Part shown: piece by piece, positions 53,301-61,686 of the stretch
Layout of the letters: each line of letters starts with the position of its first letter
Numbering within the stretch: the first letter of the stretch is position 1
NCBI RefSeq assembly: GCF_014161445.1
Contig: NZ_JABBXA010000011.1
Location: 124,001 to 188,000, forward strand
Direction of reading: 5' to 3'
DNA from: Microbispora sp. H13382
GTDB lineage: Bacteria > Actinomycetota > Actinomycetes > Streptosporangiales > Streptosporangiaceae
Length of the DNA: 64,000 nt
Translations under genes and position numbers: made by a program
Notes under the pieces: model-generated
What the model saw: only the letters and a program-made list of their open reading frames with translations
Database searches by the model: none
Told to the model about the DNA's origin: nothing

Positions 53301-54442
53301 TGCCCCTCCAGGTGCTGTTCGAGTGCCCCACGATCGAGAAGCTCGCCCGCCGGGTCGACGGACGCGACTCCGAGGCGTGCTCCCGGCTGGTGCCGCTGCA
53401 GCGGGAGGGCGCGGGCCGGCCGGTCTACTGCTGGCCCGGCCTCGGCGGATACACGATGAACCTGCGCACGCTGGCCGCCAGGATGGGCGCCGCCCGGCCC
53501 TTCTACGGCGTCCAGGCGTACGGGATCAACCCCGAGGAGGTCCCGTACGCGACCATCGGCGAGATGGCGGCCGAGGACGTCAAGGCGATCCGGCGGGTGC
53601 AGCCGTCCGGGCCGTACACGCTGTGGGGATACTCCTTCGGCGCGCGCGTCGCGTTCGAGGCCGCCTACCAGCTGGAGCAGGCCGGCGAGCGGGTGGAGCA
53701 CCTGTTCCTGATCGCGCCGGGCTCGCCGAAGGTCCGCTCGGCGGCCACGCCCGGGCACGAGCGCGAGGCCGGCTTCGGCAACGAGGCGTACGTGACGATC
53801 CTGTTCTCGGTCTTCGCGGGCACGATCGCCGGGCCGCTGCTGGAGCGGTGCCTGGCCGAGGCCGTGGACGAGGAGAGCTTCGCGGCCTTCGTCCACCGCA
53901 ACTTCCCCGACCTGGACATCGACCTGGTGCGCCGGATCATGCGGGTGGTGGGCGAGACCTTCGAGTTCAGTTACACCTTCCGGGAGCTGGCCCGCCGGCG
54001 GATCGACGCGCCGATCACCATCTTCAAGGCCAGGGGCGACGACTACTCGTTCCTGGAGAACAGCAGCGGCTATTCGGCGACGCCCCCGGTCGTCGTCGAT
54101 CTGGAAGCCGATCACTACGGCCTGCTCAAGGAACCGGACATCGACGAGCTGGCCGGAGCCATCGGGGATCGTCTCGGGACCCACCGTAAGGAGATCATCA
54201 TGCCGCACGTCAGCATCAAGCACTTCCCCGTCCCCCTCACCGAGCAGCAGCACTCCGACCTGGTCGCGGCCGTGACCAAGGCGATGACGAGCGCCTTCGG
54301 ATGCGAGGAGGGCTCGGTGTCGATCATCCTGGAGCCGGTCGCGCAGGAGCTGTGGGACGAGAAGGTCTACATCCCGGAGATCCTCAACCAGAAGCACAAA
54401 CTGAACAAGCTGCCGAACTACGGCCCCGCCGCGACGAACTGA
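50354..54442 (+). CDS. indC: Indigoidine-synthetase-type NRPS (A-Ox-T-TE) with C-terminal tautomerase domain
   Basis: 1362 aa; GGGGGAGGAA precedes ATG. Adenylation domain: [12 protein letters not shown] (about 169), NLYGPTE (about 305), [15 protein letters not shown] (about 415). A flavin oxidase (McbC/nitroreductase-like) is inserted at about 455-840 between A8 and A10, as in IndC/BpsA; A10 is NGKIDVKAL (about 905). Carrier domain FFASGGNSL (Ser about 964). Thioesterase [10 protein letters not shown] (about 1089) and DHYGLLKEP His. BpsA-type enzymes cyclise and oxidise L-Gln and dimerise it to the blue pigment indigoidine. The last 80 residues ([10 protein letters not shown]...) are a 4-oxalocrotonate tautomerase domain joined without a stop, with its own ribosome site. 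Needs a phosphopantetheinyl transferase from elsewhere. Confidence 0.93.
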   Translation: MTTTPVTEARRESPEDVCLPDLLDAQARTRPDDTAVVCGDLRLTFRELAEGGAALGGHLRELGVDLDECVGLFVEPSIDLMVGVWGILRAGGAYLPLSPEYPEERLRYMIEDAGVRVVVTQDELAARLTELAPAGTRIVTLKDAARSAGSPEGDRHPGLRPGNLAYVIYTSGSTGKPKGVMIEHRSIVSQMRWLRAGYGIGHDKIVLQKTPMSFDAAQWEILAPVCGSVVVVGPPGVYRDAERLIDVIRTHDVTTLQCVPTLLTALVDTEELHGCTSLTQVFTGGEVLSKTLATSFFDTLPGCELVNLYGPTECTINSSAYTVDPAAVGEGPHAISIGAPVDHTGYHILDLGGSPVAVGEIGELFIGGVQVARGYLHRPELTAERFVDNPFGEGRLFRTGDLAYWNADGTVQFVGRADNQIKLRGFRVELDEIKLAIETHDWVKHAAVIVKDDPRTGFQNLIACVELNPKEAALMDQGNHGAHHQSKASRLQVRAQLSNPGVRDAAELDGRPVVDLPGRQATARQRALAFARKTYRFYEGGEVGRGDILKLLARRAEDADSRGLDTLGLAELGEILRHFGQHISEERLLPKYAYASPGALYATQMYLEITGMDGLRPGYYYHHPVHHRLVLIGPAAGGPEPRVKVHFIGKKRAIEPVYKNNIREVLEIETGHMVGLFEEVLPGHGLDIRALEYAPATKDHLDCADEDHYLGTFELVPYAGPRPDEVDLYVQAHPGRVPDLRAGQYAYENGRLRLISDELILKKQVIAINQQVYDRASIGVSVVSRNDEDWLRYIDLGRTLQHLSMNDVNIGFMSSGYSSKSGDALPSARRIDGILRSLGRPTGPSYFFIGGRVSDEQRLSEGMKEDLVHMKGPAEMIRDDLINFLPDYMIPNKVVVLDRLPFTANGKIDVKALAASGATNVDNDDRPYVAPRTVTERRIAELWKKAMKRETVSVEDDFFASGGNSLIAVGLINKINREFCGSLPLQVLFECPTIEKLARRVDGRDSEACSRLVPLQREGAGRPVYCWPGLGGYTMNLRTLAARMGAARPFYGVQAYGINPEEVPYATIGEMAAEDVKAIRRVQPSGPYTLWGYSFGARVAFEAAYQLEQAGERVEHLFLIAPGSPKVRSAATPGHEREAGFGNEAYVTILFSVFAGTIAGPLLERCLAEAVDEESFAAFVHRNFPDLDIDLVRRIMRVVGETFEFSYTFRELARRRIDAPITIFKARGDDYSFLENSSGYSATPPVVVDLEADHYGLLKEPDIDELAGAIGDRLGTHRKEIIMPHVSIKHFPVPLTEQQHSDLVAAVTKAMTSAFGCEEGSVSIILEPVAQELWDEKVYIPEILNQKHKLNKLPNYGPAATN
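54188..54202 (+). promoter_or_regulatory. Internal ribosome site and ATG for a free tautomerase
   Basis: AAGGAG (54188-54193), 6-nt spacer, ATG 54200 inside the NRPS frame. Translation here would give an 80-aa tautomerase with an N-terminal Pro after Met removal, which the family's chemistry requires. Confidence 0.55.
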
Positions 54443-54452
54443 GGGGCCGACG

Positions 54453-55394
54453 ATGACTAGGGAGCACGGCCGCGTCCCGCTGGTCTACAGCGAGGAGGTC
54501 GCGGACGCCCTCGCCGAGGGCCGGCCGGTGGTGGCGCTGGAGTCGAACGTCATCACCCACGGCCTGCCCTATCCGGACAACGCCGCCACCGCGCGGAAGG
54601 TCGAGGACGCGGTCCGCGCCGGGGGCGCGGTCCCGGCCACGATCTGCGTCGAGGGCGGCCGGTTCAGGGTCGGCATGACGGACGAGGACGTCGAGCGGTT
54701 CGCCTCGACCCCCGGCATCCCCAAGGTCAGCAGCCGGGACCTGCCGGTGATCCTCGCCCAGGGCGGGCTCGGCGCGCTGACGGTGGCCAGCTCGGTGGTG
54801 GCGGCCGAACTGGCCGGCATCCCGTTCTTCTCGTCGGCCGGCATCGGCGGCGTGCACCGGGGCGCGGAGAAGACGATGGACGTCTCCTCCGACCTGATCC
54901 AGTTCACCCGGTCGAAGGTGGCGGTCGTCTGCGCGGGGGCCAAGAGCATCCTCGACCTGGGCCTGACCATGGAGTTTCTGGAGACCCACTGCGTGCCGGT
55001 GGTGTCGTACCGGTCGGACGACTTCCCCGCGTTCTACTGCGTGTCCAGCGGCATCCGCAGCCCGCAGCGGCTGGACGACGAGCGGGTGATCGCGCGGGCG
55101 GTGGAGAACCACTGGGCGCTGGGCAACCACAGCTCCTTCCTGATCACCACACCGGCGCGGGAGGAGGACGCGATCGACGCGTCCGAGGTGGACGCCGCCA
55201 TCGCCGGCGCGATGGCCGCGGCCGAGCGGGACGGCGTCCGCGGCAACGCGATCACGAAGTACCTCATGCGCGCCGTGGACGCGGCCACCGAGGGCCGGTC
55301 GTCCAGGGCGAACATGTCCGTGCTCGTCAGCACGGCCGAGGTCGGCGGCCGGCTGGCCGCGGCCCACGCGCGGTATCTGCGGGAGGCCGCCTGA
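54453..55394 (+). CDS. indA: Pseudouridine-5'-phosphate glycosidase-like enzyme (IndA/PsuG family)
   Basis: 313 aa. [63 protein letters not shown] (Schiff-base Lys), [14 protein letters not shown] and RGNAITKYL match PsuG and its biosynthetic relatives IndA, AlnA and MinB, which form or break C-C bonds between ribose 5-phosphate and a base. Its place 10 bp after the NRPS gene implies it couples ribose 5-phosphate to the cyclic Gln product, giving a C-nucleoside 5'-phosphate. The HAD phosphatase usually next to it is absent. Confidence 0.92.
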   Translation: MTREHGRVPLVYSEEVADALAEGRPVVALESNVITHGLPYPDNAATARKVEDAVRAGGAVPATICVEGGRFRVGMTDEDVERFASTPGIPKVSSRDLPVILAQGGLGALTVASSVVAAELAGIPFFSSAGIGGVHRGAEKTMDVSSDLIQFTRSKVAVVCAGAKSILDLGLTMEFLETHCVPVVSYRSDDFPAFYCVSSGIRSPQRLDDERVIARAVENHWALGNHSSFLITTPAREEDAIDASEVDAAIAGAMAAAERDGVRGNAITKYLMRAVDAATEGRSSRANMSVLVSTAEVGGRLAAAHARYLREAA

Positions 55395-55404
55395 TCCGCT
55401 GCGC

Positions 55405-55437
55405 ACCGCCCCGGAGCCACGAAGGCCCCGGGGCGGT
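55405..55437 (+). terminator. Terminator of the NRPS operon
   Basis: ACCGCCCCGG (55405-55414) pairs with CCGGGGCGGT (55428-55437), with a GCC/GGC inner stem, 10 bp after the indA-like stop. Confidence 0.8.
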
Positions 55438-55558
55438 CCGCTGTGCCGGGCCGGGCGAACCGGAAATCAATGGCGCTCGGGGCATAGCGCCGGAGCCGGT
55501 TCGCGCGATAGAAACGTCCCACACATTTTTCAGGGCTTGATGTAAGTCGGGCCCGCGG

Positions 55559-55588
55559 AGAGAGCGCTCTCTCGCTGCGTACGCAGCG
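55559..55588. promoter_or_regulatory. Two abutting perfect palindromes upstream of the beta-helix gene
   Basis: GAGAGAGCGCTCTCTC (55559-55574) is directly followed by GCTGCGTACGCAGC (55575-55588), 15 bp before the start codon. The AGCGCT centre is like LacI-family operators. Confidence 0.6.
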
Positions 55589-55603
55589 GAAAGGACGACC
55601 CGT

Positions 55604-57550
55604 ATGACGACCCAGACTCCTGGAACCGGGAGTCCCACCAGGCGGCGCCCCGGCCGCCGGCTGATCGGCCGGGCGTTCACGGCCGGTCTCGTGCTGACGA
55701 CCGCCGTCATGACGGCGGGAGCGACGGCCGCCACCGCCGCACCGGCCCATGGAGACCACGGCAACCACGGCGACCACGGAAACCCGGGAGCCGTCGACCT
55801 CGGCCCGAACGTCACCGTCTTCGACCCGAGCATGCCCGTCGACCAGATCCAGGCGACCCTGGACGCGGCGCACACCGCCCAGGTCGACAACGAGATGGGC
55901 ACCGAGCGCCACGCCTACCTCTTCAAGCCCGGCACGTACGGCACCGCCGAGCGCCCGCTCCAGATCAAGGTCGGCTACTACACGGAGATCGCGGGTCTGG
56001 GCGCATCGCCCACCGACGTCGTCATCAACGGCAAGGTCGAGGTCTACAACCGCTGCCTGGAGAACAACGGCACCGGCAACTGCCTCGCGCTCGTCAACTT
56101 CTGGCGCACGCTGTCGAACCTTTCCATCAACGTCAACGCGGCGGGCCAGGACGGCTGCCGCCAGTCGGCGAACTTCTGGGCCGTCTCCCAGGCGGTCTCC
56201 ATGCGCCGCCTCAACGTCACCGGCGGCACCCTGTCGCTGATGGACTACTGCACCGCCGGCCCGCAGTACGCCAGCGGCGGCTTCATCGCCGACTCCCGGC
56301 TGCCGTCCGTCACGAACGGCTCCCAGCAGCAGTGGCTGACCCGCAACACCGAGGTCGCCGGGTGGTCCAACGCCGTGTGGAACCAGGTCTTCTCGGGCGT
56401 CGTCGGCGCGCCGGACGAGTCCGGCTTCCCGGACCCGCCCTACACCACGATCGAGAACACCCCCGTCAGCCGGGAGAAGCCCTACCTGTTCACCGACGCG
56501 CAGGGCGGGTTCGGCGTCCGCGTGCCGGACGCCAGGAAGAACACGCGCGGCGTCTCGTGGGCCGGCGGCATGACGCCGGGCCGTACGGTGCCGTTGTCCG
56601 ACTTCTTCGTCGCGAAGCCGTCCGACTCCGTGCAGGCCATCAACAGCCAGCTCGCGCGCGGCAAGAACCTGCTGCTCACGCCGGGCGTGTACGACATCGC
56701 GCGGAGCATCGAGGTCAAGCGGCCCGGCACGGTGGTCCTCGGCATCGGGCACGCCACGCTCACCGCCGTACGCGGTGCGGTCCCGATCGAGGTCGCCGAC
56801 GTCCCCGGCGTGGTCGTGGCCGGGGTCACCGTCGACGCGGGCACGCAGAAGTCCCCGGTCCTGCTGCGGGTGGGCAAGGAGCACGGCGTGCGGCTTGGCA
56901 GCGAGCACGGCGGCCACCGGACGTCGGCGGACGACCCGACGACCCTGTCCGACGTGTACTTCCGGGTCGGCGGCCCGCACGTCGGCAAGACCGAGACCGC
57001 TCTCGAGGTCAACAGCGACGACGTGCTCATCGACCACACCTGGGTGTGGCGCGCCGACCACGGCGTCGAGGGCTTCACCGACACGCAGCGCTGGAACACC
57101 AACATCGGCCGGTACGGCGCCGTCATCAACGGCGACCGGGTGACGGCGACCGGCCTGTTCGTCGAGCACTTCCAGCGCTACAACACGGTCTGGAACGGCG
57201 AGGACGGCACGACGATCCTCTACCAGAACGAGCTGCCGTACGACCCGCCCACCCAGGCCGACTGGATGAACGGCAAGGTCGAGGGCTACGCCGGCTACAA
57301 GGTCGGCGACCGGGTGAAGAGGCACAGCCTCTACGGCGCGGGCGTCTACGTCTTCAACCAGAACAACCCGCAGATCCACACCGAGAACGGCTTCGAGGTC
57401 CCGCAGACCCCGGGCGTGAAGTTGCACCACATCATGACGGTCAACCTCAGCGCCGGGACGATCGACCACGTCGTCAACGGCGTCGGCGACGCGGCCGACA
57501 CGACCAAGGTCGGGGTGCCGCAGTACATCGCGGACTACCCCGCCCGGTAG
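55604..57550 (+). CDS. Secreted right-handed beta-helix protein
   Basis: 648 aa. Signal peptide with twin Arg and AxA end (about residue 46), a His/Gly/Asp-rich stretch (HGDHGNHGDHGN) and then beta-helical sequence (VVINGKVEVYNRCLE, NLLLTPGVYDIARSIEV, VLGIGHATLTAV, TALEVNSDDVLIDHTWVW). Homologs in actinomycetes are often named 'adenylyl cyclase' in databases, without support in the sequence. The fold suggests polysaccharide binding or cleavage. Controlled perhaps by the palindromes just upstream. Confidence 0.82.
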   Translation: MTTQTPGTGSPTRRRPGRRLIGRAFTAGLVLTTAVMTAGATAATAAPAHGDHGNHGDHGNPGAVDLGPNVTVFDPSMPVDQIQATLDAAHTAQVDNEMGTERHAYLFKPGTYGTAERPLQIKVGYYTEIAGLGASPTDVVINGKVEVYNRCLENNGTGNCLALVNFWRTLSNLSINVNAAGQDGCRQSANFWAVSQAVSMRRLNVTGGTLSLMDYCTAGPQYASGGFIADSRLPSVTNGSQQQWLTRNTEVAGWSNAVWNQVFSGVVGAPDESGFPDPPYTTIENTPVSREKPYLFTDAQGGFGVRVPDARKNTRGVSWAGGMTPGRTVPLSDFFVAKPSDSVQAINSQLARGKNLLLTPGVYDIARSIEVKRPGTVVLGIGHATLTAVRGAVPIEVADVPGVVVAGVTVDAGTQKSPVLLRVGKEHGVRLGSEHGGHRTSADDPTTLSDVYFRVGGPHVGKTETALEVNSDDVLIDHTWVWRADHGVEGFTDTQRWNTNIGRYGAVINGDRVTATGLFVEHFQRYNTVWNGEDGTTILYQNELPYDPPTQADWMNGKVEGYAGYKVGDRVKRHSLYGAGVYVFNQNNPQIHTENGFEVPQTPGVKLHHIMTVNLSAGTIDHVVNGVGDAADTTKVGVPQYIADYPAR

Positions 57551-57555
57551 CCGGT

Positions 57556-57582
57556 GGGCCGGAGTCCCCGCGACTCCGGCCC
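57556..57582. terminator. Bidirectional terminator
   Basis: GGGCCGGAGTC (57556-57566), 5-nt loop, GACTCCGGCCC (57572-57582), perfect 11 bp between convergent genes. Confidence 0.8.
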
Positions 57583-57592
57583 ATCCTCCCTT

Positions 57593-58021
57593 TCACCGGT
57601 CGTCGCCGGACTCGCAGCGCCGCTTGAGGCTCTCCGCCTCCGTGCGCACGTACCTGCGGGTGCGGCCGCCGACCAGCAGGCCGATCAGCGGCGCCAGCGG
57701 TCCGGACTGGGCGATCCCGAGCAGGACCGACACCCCGCCGTCCCGGGGCGTGAGCACGTGCGTCGCGAGAGTGGTCACGCCCCCGCCGGCCGCCTGCCAG
57801 GCGAAGGACCGGCCTTCGGCGAACTCCGTCACCTGCCAGACCATCGGGGGAAGCCCCGGCTGCTTGATCCGTACGCGGACGCCGAGGCCCAGCGGACCGT
57901 CCCCGAGGTGCTCCACCGTGGTCATGGTGGGCGTGAACTCGGGCCATCTGACGACGTCCGTCATGACCCGCCAGACCCGCTCCGCGGAGGCGTCGATGTC
58001 GACGCCCGTTTCGAACCGCAT
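57593..58021 (-). CDS. SRPBCC family protein (polyketide cyclase/dehydrase-like)
   Basis: 142 aa from ATG 58021 (AAGGAG upstream). MRFETGVDIDASAERVWRVM, VVRWPEFTPTMTTVEHL and KQPGLPPMVWQVTEF are typical START-like fold sequence. Binds a hydrophobic ligand in its cavity; function unknown. A longer in-frame start (58273) extends through non-coding-like sequence. Divergent from the Cys-rich peptide gene; the 270 bp between (58022-58292) hold both promoters, without a box I can name. Confidence 0.85.
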   Translation of the reverse strand: MRFETGVDIDASAERVWRVMTDVVRWPEFTPTMTTVEHLGDGPLGLGVRVRIKQPGLPPMVWQVTEFAEGRSFAWQAAGGGVTTLATHVLTPRDGGVSVLLGIAQSGPLAPLIGLLVGGRTRRYVRTEAESLKRRCESGDDR

Positions 58022-58292
58022 GTCAGCTGTACTCCTTCGCCCGCTGGGGATGAGTCCCGCCCGGCGCCGGGCCGAGCCATCGGTGGTGCGGGTCGTCGAC
58101 GTGGGTGCCGCGGTTGATCGGCATGGCGATACGTAACCGCACATATGTCCGGCCCCGCAATCCGATCGAAGACCCCGCGCCAGGTGATGTCGCGGCCATG
58201 CCGTCTCCATGCGCGGCGTCCCTAGGTTTGGCCGTGTCGCACTCACGTGCTCCCCGCCGAGGGGAGCCGTCACGAGAAGGAAGGTCGAACCG

Positions 58293-58529
58293 TTGGCATG
58301 TACTGAGCGCTGGGAGCCGATCTACAACTGCCCCAGCTACCAGACGGGCAGGCAGCTCATCCGGGTCTGCGACGGCAAGGCGAGCGTGGTCCAGACCGAG
58401 CCCTGCCACTACCCGCAGCAGACGACCTGCAACTACAGCAATGGTCCCTACGGGCCGGGCACGTACGGCCCCCCCGGCTCGGGCCCCTGCCCGCCGCCCG
58501 TCTGCCCGCCCTTCCTGCCGAACTGCTAG
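58293..58529 (+). CDS. 78-aa cysteine-rich peptide, probable substrate of the downstream redox/export genes
   Basis: TTG 58293 lies 8 bp after GAAGGAAGG (58276-58284). The product has Cys at 3, 13, 26, 38, 46, 66, 71 and 78, the last being the C-terminal residue. Residues 51-76 are Pro/Gly/Tyr-rich (PYGPGTYGPPGSGPCPPPVC). No signal peptide or membrane helix, so export needs a dedicated route such as the ABC transporter three genes on. An even Cys count fits four disulfides. Longer in-frame starts (58209) lack a ribosome site. I know no named family; the N-terminal two-thirds could be leader or core. Confidence 0.65.
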   Translation: MACTERWEPIYNCPSYQTGRQLIRVCDGKASVVQTEPCHYPQQTTCNYSNGPYGPGTYGPPGSGPCPPPVCPPFLPNC

Positions 58530-58584
58530 GTCTCCGGGTGATCCGGGCCCGACCGGTCACCCGGACCTCCTGAAGGGGACGATC

Positions 58585-58621
58585 GGGGGTGCCGCGGCTG
58601 GCGTAGAGCCGCGGCACCCCC
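58585..58621 (+). promoter_or_regulatory. Perfect 15-bp hairpin between the peptide gene and mauE-like gene
   Basis: GGGGGTGCCGCGGCT (58585-58599), 7-nt loop, AGCCGCGGCACCCCC (58607-58621). No U-tract. It would favour high peptide expression and lower expression of the enzymes downstream. Confidence 0.75.
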
Positions 58622-58641
58622 TCCCGAGAGTAGGGGTTGCC

Positions 58642-59172
58642 ATGGAGTACGTCCTGGTCGGCTGCCGGTTTCTGATCGGCGTGGTCTTCCTGGTCTCGGC
58701 GGCGGGCAAGATACGCGGCCGGGACGCGTACGCCGCCTTCCGCCGGGCCGCCGGAGAGCTGGCGCCACGGGTGCCGCCGAGGCTGCGGTCCCTCGTGCCT
58801 TCCGCGGTCGTCGCCGGTGAACTGGCCGCGGTCGTGCTGCTCGCCGTTCCGGCCACGGTGGCGGCCGGGTTCGCGCTCGCCGTGGTCCTGCTGGCGGCGT
58901 TCACCGCCGCGATCGTCGCGGCCGTGCGCGCCCGCAGGCAGGTGGCCTGCAACTGCTTCGGCACCTCCTCCACGCCGGTGGGACCGGCCCAGATCATCAG
59001 GAACACGGCGCTGCTGACCGCCTCGCTGGCCGGGGTGGTGCTCGCCGCCGGTGGCACGCCCGCGGCGCTCGAACCGGCCGGTGTCGTGGCCGCGGTGGTC
59101 GCCGCTCTGACCGGGGCCGGCCTGGTTCTGCTCACCGACGACGTCGCCGAGCTGTTCCGGCCGCTCACCTGA
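58642..59172 (+). CDS. MauE/DoxX-like membrane redox protein
   Basis: 176 aa, four membrane helices. MEYVLVGCRFLIGVVFLVSAAGK opens like MauE; the loop RRQVACNCFG carries the CxC(F)G motif conserved in MauE. MauE takes part in making the disulfide-rich methylamine dehydrogenase small subunit, and relatives act like DsbB/VKOR. No methylamine dehydrogenase is here, so the Cys-rich peptide is the likely substrate. ATG 58642 follows AGGGGTTG. Confidence 0.85.
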   Translation: MEYVLVGCRFLIGVVFLVSAAGKIRGRDAYAAFRRAAGELAPRVPPRLRSLVPSAVVAGELAAVVLLAVPATVAAGFALAVVLLAAFTAAIVAAVRARRQVACNCFGTSSTPVGPAQIIRNTALLTASLAGVVLAAGGTPAALEPAGVVAAVVAALTGAGLVLLTDDVAELFRPLT

Positions 59173-59224
59173 ACCGCCGCCGCGGGTGCCGGCGGCGCCG
59201 TCACCGTCGTAGTTAGGGGTTGTC

Positions 59225-59800
59225 GTGTCGAATATCGTGGTGGCGCTCGTCTGCGCCGCCGTCCTGGTGTGCCTGCTGAACCTCGTCTTCACCGTGGGGA
59301 TGGCCCGGCGGCTGCGTGCCCTCGGCGCGCTGCTGTCCCAGCCTGGCCCCGCATCGGACGGACATTCGTCTCCGGGTGGGTTCGGTCCCGTCATGCGCGA
59401 GTCGGGAGAGCGGCTGGGTGCGTTCAGCACCACCACGGTGGACGGCAGGCCGGTCGGCGAGGACTTCTTCGCCGGCGGCCCGGCGCTGGTGGCCGCGTTC
59501 TCCGTGGGATGCGGGGCGTGTGAGGAGCGCCTGCCGGAGTTCGTCCGGTTCGCCGAGACCTTCCCGGGAGGCAGGGAGCGGGTGCTGGCTCTCGTGGTCG
59601 GCACCGACGGCGTCGCCGAGAAGCTCGCGCGGCTGGAGCCGGTGGCCACCGTCGTGGTGGAGGGCCTCCACGGCGGGCCGCTGTGCGCGTCGCTGGGGGT
59701 CAAGGGCTATCCCGCCGTAGGGATCGTCGAACCCGGCGGAGTGGTCCGGGCATCCGGCACGCTGATGCACAACGTGACGGCCGCGCTGGAGAAGGTCTGA
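59225..59800 (+). CDS. Membrane-anchored TlpA/MauD-like thioredoxin-fold protein
   Basis: 191 aa from GTG 59225 (AGGGGTTG upstream as in the mauE-like gene). An N-terminal helix (IVVALVCAAVLVCLLNLVFT) anchors an outside thioredoxin fold with FSVGCGACEERLPEF (CGAC active site) and the cis-Pro segment VKGYPAVGIV. Functional partner of MauE-type proteins, probable disulfide oxidoreductase or isomerase. 2 bp before the ABC gene. Confidence 0.87.
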   Translation: MSNIVVALVCAAVLVCLLNLVFTVGMARRLRALGALLSQPGPASDGHSSPGGFGPVMRESGERLGAFSTTTVDGRPVGEDFFAGGPALVAAFSVGCGACEERLPEFVRFAETFPGGRERVLALVVGTDGVAEKLARLEPVATVVVEGLHGGPLCASLGVKGYPAVGIVEPGGVVRASGTLMHNVTAALEKV

Positions 59801-59802
59801 CG

Positions 59803-61638
59803 ATGCGGAAGATCCTCATTGCGCTGCGGTTGAGCTGGGAGGCCAGCCCGCTGTTCACCGCGGTGTGCGTTACGCTCACGCTGCTGACCGCGCCGGCGCC
59901 GGTCGTGACGGCCTGGCTGACCAAGCTGGTGCTGGACGAGATCACCGCCGGGGCCGGGCCCGGCGCGGTGCTCGGGAAAGGCCTGGGACTCGCCGCCGCG
60001 GGCCTGGTGACCGGCCTGATTCCGCACGTCACCGCGTACGCCTCGCAGGAGACCGAGCGGCGCGTCGGGCTCCTGGCCCAGGAACGCCTGTTCGCCGCGA
60101 CCGAGCGGTTCGTGGGCCTGGCCCGGTTCGAGGATCCCGCGTTCCTCAATCGCATGCGGATGGCCCTTCAGCACGGCGGCACCACTCCGGGTGTGGTCGT
60201 CTCCGCCGTGCTGTCGCTCGTCGGTTCCGTCGTCACCGGGCTGGGCTTCCTGGGATCACTGCTGGTGATCTCGCCCTGGATGCCGATGCTGATCCTGGCC
60301 TCGGTTCTGCCGGTGCTGTTCGTCGAGATGTGGCTCGCCCGCAGACGTGCCGCGCTGTCGTGGCGGCTGAGTCCCATCGAACGCCGGGAGATGTTCTTCC
60401 GCGATCTGCTGACCAGCACCCAGGCGGCCAAGGAGATCCGGCTGTTCGGCATCGGCGCGTACCTGCGCCGCCGCATGACCGAACAGCGGCGCCTGGCCAA
60501 CGCGGAGAACCGCCGCATGGACCACCGGCAGGTCGGCGCTCAGGGCCTGATCGGCCTCGGCGGGACGATGGTGGCGAGCGGGACGCTGCTGTGGGCCGTG
60601 CTGGCCGCCGCCGGCGGCCGGATCGGCATCGGCGACATCTCCCTGCTGGTCGCCTCGGTGGCCGGCGTGCAGAGCGCGGGCGTGTCGCTGGTGCACATCA
60701 TCGCCCAGTGTCACCGGCAGCTCCTGCTGTTCGACCACTATCTGCGGGTCGTCGCCGCCGGGCCGGACCTGCCCGTCGCCCGGCCGCCCCGGGCGATAGC
60801 ACCCCTGGCGCGCGGGATCGTCTTCCGCGACGTGTGGTTCCGCTACTCGCCCGACCATCCATGGGTGTTGCGCGGCGTCGACCTGACCATCCCGTACGGG
60901 CACACGGTGGGCGTGGTCGGCCGCAACGGCGCGGGCAAGAGCACCCTGATCAAGCTGCTGTGCCGGATGTACGACCCGGAGCGCGGCGCGATCCTGTGGG
61001 ACGGGGTGGACCTGCGCGACCTCGACCCCGCCGACCTGCGCGCCCGCATCGGCGCGGTCTTCCAGGACTACATGGAGTACGACCTGACAGCCGCCGAGAA
61101 CATCGGCCTGGGCGACCTGGAGCACCTGCGCGACCGCGAGCGCGTCACCGCCGCGGCCGACGGCGCCGGAGCCCACGAGTTCGTCAGCCGTCTGCCCCGC
61201 TCCTACGACACGCTCCTGTCCAGGGTCTTCTTCCAGGAGGACGACACCCCCGGGGACACCGCCGGGGACACCGGTGGCGCCCTCGGCGTGACCCTGTCGG
61301 GGGGCCAGTGGCAACGACTCGCCCTGGCCCGTGCGCATCTGCGGGCGGGACGCGACCTGATGATCCTCGACGAGCCCAGCTCCGGCCTGGACGCCGAGGC
61401 CGAGTACGAGATCCATCGCAGGTTGCGGCGGCACCGGGCGGGCCGTACCAACGTCCTGATCTCGCATCGGCTCAACACCGTGCGCGAGGCCGACCTGCTG
61501 GTGGTGCTGGACGAAGGAGCCGTCGTCGAGCGGGGAACCCACGAGGAGCTCACGGCACGCGGCGGCATCTACGCCGACCTGTTCTCGATGCAGGCCGAAG
61601 GCTTCCTGGATTCCCTGCCCGAGAAGGTTCACGGGTGA
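59803..61638 (+). CDS. ABC exporter, fused membrane and ATPase domains
   Basis: 611 aa from ATG 59803, 2 bp after the previous stop. Residues 1-330 hold six helices of the ABC type 1 exporter fold; the ATPase has GRNGAGKST (about 373), LSGGQWQRLALARA (about 500) and LMILDEPSSGLDAEAE. There is no C39 leader-peptidase domain. Similar half-transporters export lanthipeptides and other peptides. The operon order makes the Cys-rich peptide the natural cargo. Confidence 0.92.
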   Translation: MRKILIALRLSWEASPLFTAVCVTLTLLTAPAPVVTAWLTKLVLDEITAGAGPGAVLGKGLGLAAAGLVTGLIPHVTAYASQETERRVGLLAQERLFAATERFVGLARFEDPAFLNRMRMALQHGGTTPGVVVSAVLSLVGSVVTGLGFLGSLLVISPWMPMLILASVLPVLFVEMWLARRRAALSWRLSPIERREMFFRDLLTSTQAAKEIRLFGIGAYLRRRMTEQRRLANAENRRMDHRQVGAQGLIGLGGTMVASGTLLWAVLAAAGGRIGIGDISLLVASVAGVQSAGVSLVHIIAQCHRQLLLFDHYLRVVAAGPDLPVARPPRAIAPLARGIVFRDVWFRYSPDHPWVLRGVDLTIPYGHTVGVVGRNGAGKSTLIKLLCRMYDPERGAILWDGVDLRDLDPADLRARIGAVFQDYMEYDLTAAENIGLGDLEHLRDRERVTAAADGAGAHEFVSRLPRSYDTLLSRVFFQEDDTPGDTAGDTGGALGVTLSGGQWQRLALARAHLRAGRDLMILDEPSSGLDAEAEYEIHRRLRRHRAGRTNVLISHRLNTVREADLLVVLDEGAVVERGTHEELTARGGIYADLFSMQAEGFLDSLPEKVHG

Positions 61639-61686
61639 CCGGCACCGCTCGCTCCCGCCCTCGTGCCGCTCGTGGCCGGTGTCGCG

